A stretch of DNA of 54,019 nt from HGM04593 sp045654645 (GTDB lineage: Bacteria; Bacteroidota; Bacteroidia; Bacteroidales; Bacteroidaceae), in contig JAZONR010000070.1 of assembly GCA_045654645.1 (NCBI GenBank), positions 1-54,019 on the forward strand, written 5' to 3'. A program made the translations under genes and the position numbers. The notes beneath the pieces were generated by a model, which worked only from the letters and a program-made list of their open reading frames with translations, made no database searches and was not told the origin of the DNA. Positions 52,000-54,019 of the stretch are shown piece after piece. How positions within the stretch are numbered: position 1 is the first letter of the stretch; the number at the start of each line of letters is the position of its first letter.

Positions 52000-52476
52000 A
52001 TGAAAAGGCTTTTATTATTGGCGGCCACAGCCGCACTATTGCTGCCAGCCTGCAACTCAAAAGAGAAGGCACAGCAGAACGGAGTGATTTTTGAAGAAGA
52101 CAGTATCTATGCGGTCAATGACTCCACCATTGCCGATGCGCAAACCTTCATCTTTGAAGGACAGTCGCCAATGGACGGTAACGCCATTGCCGACGTAATA
52201 CTTGCAGTGCGCACGGTAAATCTCAACAGCGACGGCACCTACACCATCACAACCGATTATGTTGATGAAGGCATTGCAACGCAAACCGACAATGGCACAG
52301 CCTTCGTGATGTTTGGTGCCAATGACAGCACCGCAACAATGCTTGAACTGGTATCGGCCAACAACCTTCCCACAATCAACTTTATGATGATGGAGGACAG
52401 CTCACTGGTAAAGGTAAACGCCAACGGCACACCGGCAATGAAAAACCCCGACCACAAGCTAAAAATCAAGAAATGA
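52000..52476 (+). CDS. small lipoprotein, NlpE-like
   Basis: 158 residues. Lipoprotein signal ending LPAC (Cys18). Residues of about 50-90 (EGQSPMDGNAIADVILAV, then NSDGTYTITTDY) resemble the start of NlpE-type beta-barrel lipoproteins, but the CxxC copper or redox motif is missing. First of three genes in one direction (23- and 18-base gaps). Function unknown; assignment tentative. Confidence 0.65.
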   Translation: MKRLLLLAATAALLLPACNSKEKAQQNGVIFEEDSIYAVNDSTIADAQTFIFEGQSPMDGNAIADVILAVRTVNLNSDGTYTITTDYVDEGIATQTDNGTAFVMFGANDSTATMLELVSANNLPTINFMMMEDSSLVKVNANGTPAMKNPDHKLKIKK

Positions 52477-52499
52477 ATAACCAGTAAAAGCAGTGTATT

Positions 52500-53120
52500 A
52501 TGAAAAAGTTCTTAATCCCTACACTCCTTGCCACCGCAATGCTGATGGCGTCGTGTCAGAAATCGCCCGACACCGACAAGCTCGACAACAGCTATCTTGT
52601 CTACACCAACTACGACTCGGGCACCGATTTCAAGACCTTCTCCACCTATCACGTCATTGACAGCATACTCATCATAGGAAACAACGAGAAGGCCGCCTAT
52701 TGGAACAACGCCAACTCGCAGAAGATAGTAGACGCCTATGCCGGCAAGCTCGAGCTTGCCGGCTACCAGCCTGCCGATGACGCCCAAAGCGCCGACCTGG
52801 TGCTGCAGCTCAGCTACGTAAACACCACCTACTACTTCAACGCCTTCAGCCCGGGCCCCTGGTGGAACAGCTACCCGGGTTACTGGAACTGGGGAGGCTG
52901 GGGGTGGTACTACCCCTACAGCTTCACCTATAGCTACAGCACCGGCTCAATCATTGGCGAACTTGTTGATACCAACTCACCCACGCCGCTCAACGACAAG
53001 CTCACAGTTGTGTGGAACTCCTACATTTGCGGTCTGCTCAACGGCAACAACCTAAGCCTCACGCGCACCCTCAAGGCAATAGAGCAGGCATTCGAGCAAT
53101 CACCCTATCTAAGAAAATAG
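52500..53120 (+). CDS. DUF4136-like lipoprotein
   Basis: 206 residues. Lipoprotein signal ending LMASC (Cys19). The pattern fits DUF4136: TDFKTFSTYHVID early, DADLVLQ-type stretch (SADLVLQLSYVN), then an aromatic Gly/Trp/Tyr-rich loop (about residues 117-150) and VVWNSYICGLLNG. Probably in the outer membrane, periplasmic side. Second gene of the three-gene operon. Confidence 0.78.
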   Translation: MKKFLIPTLLATAMLMASCQKSPDTDKLDNSYLVYTNYDSGTDFKTFSTYHVIDSILIIGNNEKAAYWNNANSQKIVDAYAGKLELAGYQPADDAQSADLVLQLSYVNTTYYFNAFSPGPWWNSYPGYWNWGGWGWYYPYSFTYSYSTGSIIGELVDTNSPTPLNDKLTVVWNSYICGLLNGNNLSLTRTLKAIEQAFEQSPYLRK

Positions 53121-53138
53121 TTGAACATTAAACCAGCA

Positions 53139-53765
53139 ATGTATATGAAAGCTCTAAGAAACCTATTTTACATAGCCCTTGTGTGCTTTGCCATTGGCAC
53201 ACCATCGAAAGGCAAGGCGCAAATCTCGCTGAACAGCTATTTCAATGTCGATTGGCAGTTCAATGTCCCTATCGACAACAGCTTCTCCAATGTAGCAAGC
53301 GGCTGGGGTATGAACTTCGAGGGTGGATACTATGTAACCCCACAAATTGCTGTGGGCGGCTTCATAAATTTCCACACCAATAACGAATACTTTTCGCGCC
53401 GCACCATACACCTTTCACGCACCCTCTCGATGAACAGCGACCAGCAGCACCAGTTCTTCACCCTCCCCTTTGGAGCACTTATGCGCTACCGCTTCATCGA
53501 GGCCGATTTCCAGCCCTATGCCGGAATTAAGCTTGGTGCCTGCTATGCCGAGTTCAATAATTACTACTACATCTTCACCACCGGTGCCAACCGTTGGGGC
53601 TTCTTTGTCTCGCCCGAGATAGGCTTCAACTACTACCCTTGGGCCAATGGACTGGGCCTGCATATGGCTATCTACTACAGCTATGCCACAAACAGCTGCA
53701 ACATAATGAGCTACTCCCAAAATGGGCTTAACAATTTTGGTGTGAGGTTAGGTATCGCATTTTAA
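53139..53765 (+). CDS. outer-membrane beta-barrel protein
   Basis: 208 residues from the ATG at 53139 (ATG at 53145 is equally possible; a TTG at 53121 is not preferred). A signal peptide ends near SKGKAQ. The rest is made of alternating amphipathic strands with many aromatic residues (WGMNFEGGYYVTPQIAVGGF; FQPYAGIKLGACYAEF) and ends NFGVRLGIAF with a terminal Phe, as usual for barrels. Small porin-like or OmpW/OprF-like fold; function unknown. Last gene of the operon with the two lipoproteins. Confidence 0.82.
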   Translation: MYMKALRNLFYIALVCFAIGTPSKGKAQISLNSYFNVDWQFNVPIDNSFSNVASGWGMNFEGGYYVTPQIAVGGFINFHTNNEYFSRRTIHLSRTLSMNSDQQHQFFTLPFGALMRYRFIEADFQPYAGIKLGACYAEFNNYYYIFTTGANRWGFFVSPEIGFNYYPWANGLGLHMAIYYSYATNSCNIMSYSQNGLNNFGVRLGIAF

Positions 53766-53782
53766 CACATAAAACAAAAAAG

Positions 53783-53822
53783 AGGGTGACCCAAAAGTAA
53801 ATTGGGTTACCCTTCTTCATTT
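53783..53822 (+). terminator. terminator of the lipoprotein/barrel operon
   Basis: Stem AGGGTGACCCAA/TTGGGTTACCCT (53783-53794 with 53802-53813; one G:T), then TCTTCATTTT. Stem and loop (CCCAAAAGTAAA) are similar to the reverse complement of the hairpin at 22374-22406. Confidence 0.88.
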
Positions 53823-53862
53823 TATTATTTCAGCGTTCAAATTGCCGTATGATAATAAAAAT

Positions 53863-54019
53863 ATAGCTATTCCATTGAAAAACATTGGAATAGCTATTGT
53901 TTGTTTGGGAAATTTTTATTATCTTTAAACTACCACATCCAAAAACAATAAATCCCTACAAAAACTATGGCAAAGGTAATACATAAATTCTACAATCAAA
54001 ACGATTCACTCCTTCTTCC
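53863..54019 (+). mobile_element. left end of a probable insertion sequence (cut by window edge)
   Basis: A near-terminal palindrome TAGCTATTCCA/TGGAATAGCTA (about 53863-53896), which may shield the element from outside transcription, is followed by a promoter (TTG 53897-53899, 20 bases, TATCTTTA 53920-53927) and the start of a transposase-like frame. The exact left boundary is not visible. IS identity is tentative. Confidence 0.5.
53967..54019 (+). CDS. start of a probable transposase (IS1182-like), partial
   Basis: Only the first 17 codons are in the window: MAKVIHKFYNQNDSLLL. This resembles my memory of the N-terminus of IS1182-family transposases in Bacteroidetes. With so few residues the call is provisional. 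Confidence 0.45.
   Translation, partial: MAKVIHKFYNQNDSLLL

Noticed and set aside
1..54019. tRNA or rRNA genes, CRISPR arrays
   Set aside because: I saw no cloverleaf with GTTC-type T arm, no rRNA core sequences and no regularly spaced repeats. The 80-bp array has no spacers.

Overview
The window reads as chromosome of an anaerobic gut-type bacterium of the order Bacteroidales (Bacteroidota). The grounds are: the promoter signature TTTG-N18..20-TAnnTTTG (or TATCTTCG) upstream of many genes, with almost no Shine-Dalgarno sequences; AddAB proteins of the Bacteroidetes type; an S16 ribosomal protein with a long Ala/Lys tail; many lipoproteins with an (S/A)SC lipobox; an M6 protease with a type IX secretion-like C-terminal tail; and a GadB/glutaminase pair. 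I cannot fix the genus. Almost all of the window is core genome. The accessory-looking parts are 1-175, 34.3-35.5 kb, 48.97-49.94 kb and the right edge.

Layout. 1-2.2 kb: an 80-bp tandem repeat, then a U32 peptidase/RNA hydroxylase. 2.2-12.9 kb (minus): a probable four-gene operon sbcD-sbcC-addA-addB for DNA-end processing, followed by a structured RNA with its own terminator. 13.1-16.4 kb: panB, a DUF4369-like lipoprotein, prs and a degenerate ThiE-like protein. 16.7-19.3 kb (minus): DUF2148 ferredoxin-like protein, agmatine deiminase and N-carbamoylputrescine amidase, i.e. the agmatine-to-putrescine route. 19.5-26.8 kb: M16 protease, a lipoprotein-type cardiolipin synthase, a dihydrouridine synthase, a small unknown protein and a class I aminotransferase. 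26.8-33.7 kb: gyrA with a TPR protein, trmD, and pyrK-pyrD (dihydroorotate dehydrogenase B). 33.8-38.0 kb: an XRE regulator, a 1.2-kb AT-rich gap and a secreted M6 protease. 38.1-43.0 kb: EamA and MFS transporters divergent from gadB-glsA (acid resistance without an adjacent gadC). 43.1-47.1 kb: flavodoxin-type reductase, Cys-rich lipoprotein nitroreductase, patatin-like phospholipase, TlpA-type lipoprotein and galE. 47.5-49 kb: rpsP and a BIG2-like lipoprotein. 49.9-53.8 kb: ogt, an S41 family protein that has lost its nucleophile, and a three-gene lipoprotein/outer-membrane operon. The first codons of a probable IS transposase lie at the right edge.

The most unusual stretch is 48.97-49.77 kb. 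Two divergent promoters physically overlap. The minus one drives a transcript of about 190 nt that can form a long multi-tier hairpin and ends in a T tract. The plus one drives a transcript that starts at the base of a long closing stem and holds two small in-frame ORFs separated by one stop codon. A 44-codon, very basic ORF faces it convergently. I could not match this arrangement to a known RNA or small-protein family and rank it first for follow-up.

A second recurring feature is that many gene ends carry perfect inverted repeats with arms of 16-27 bp that work as terminators in both directions.
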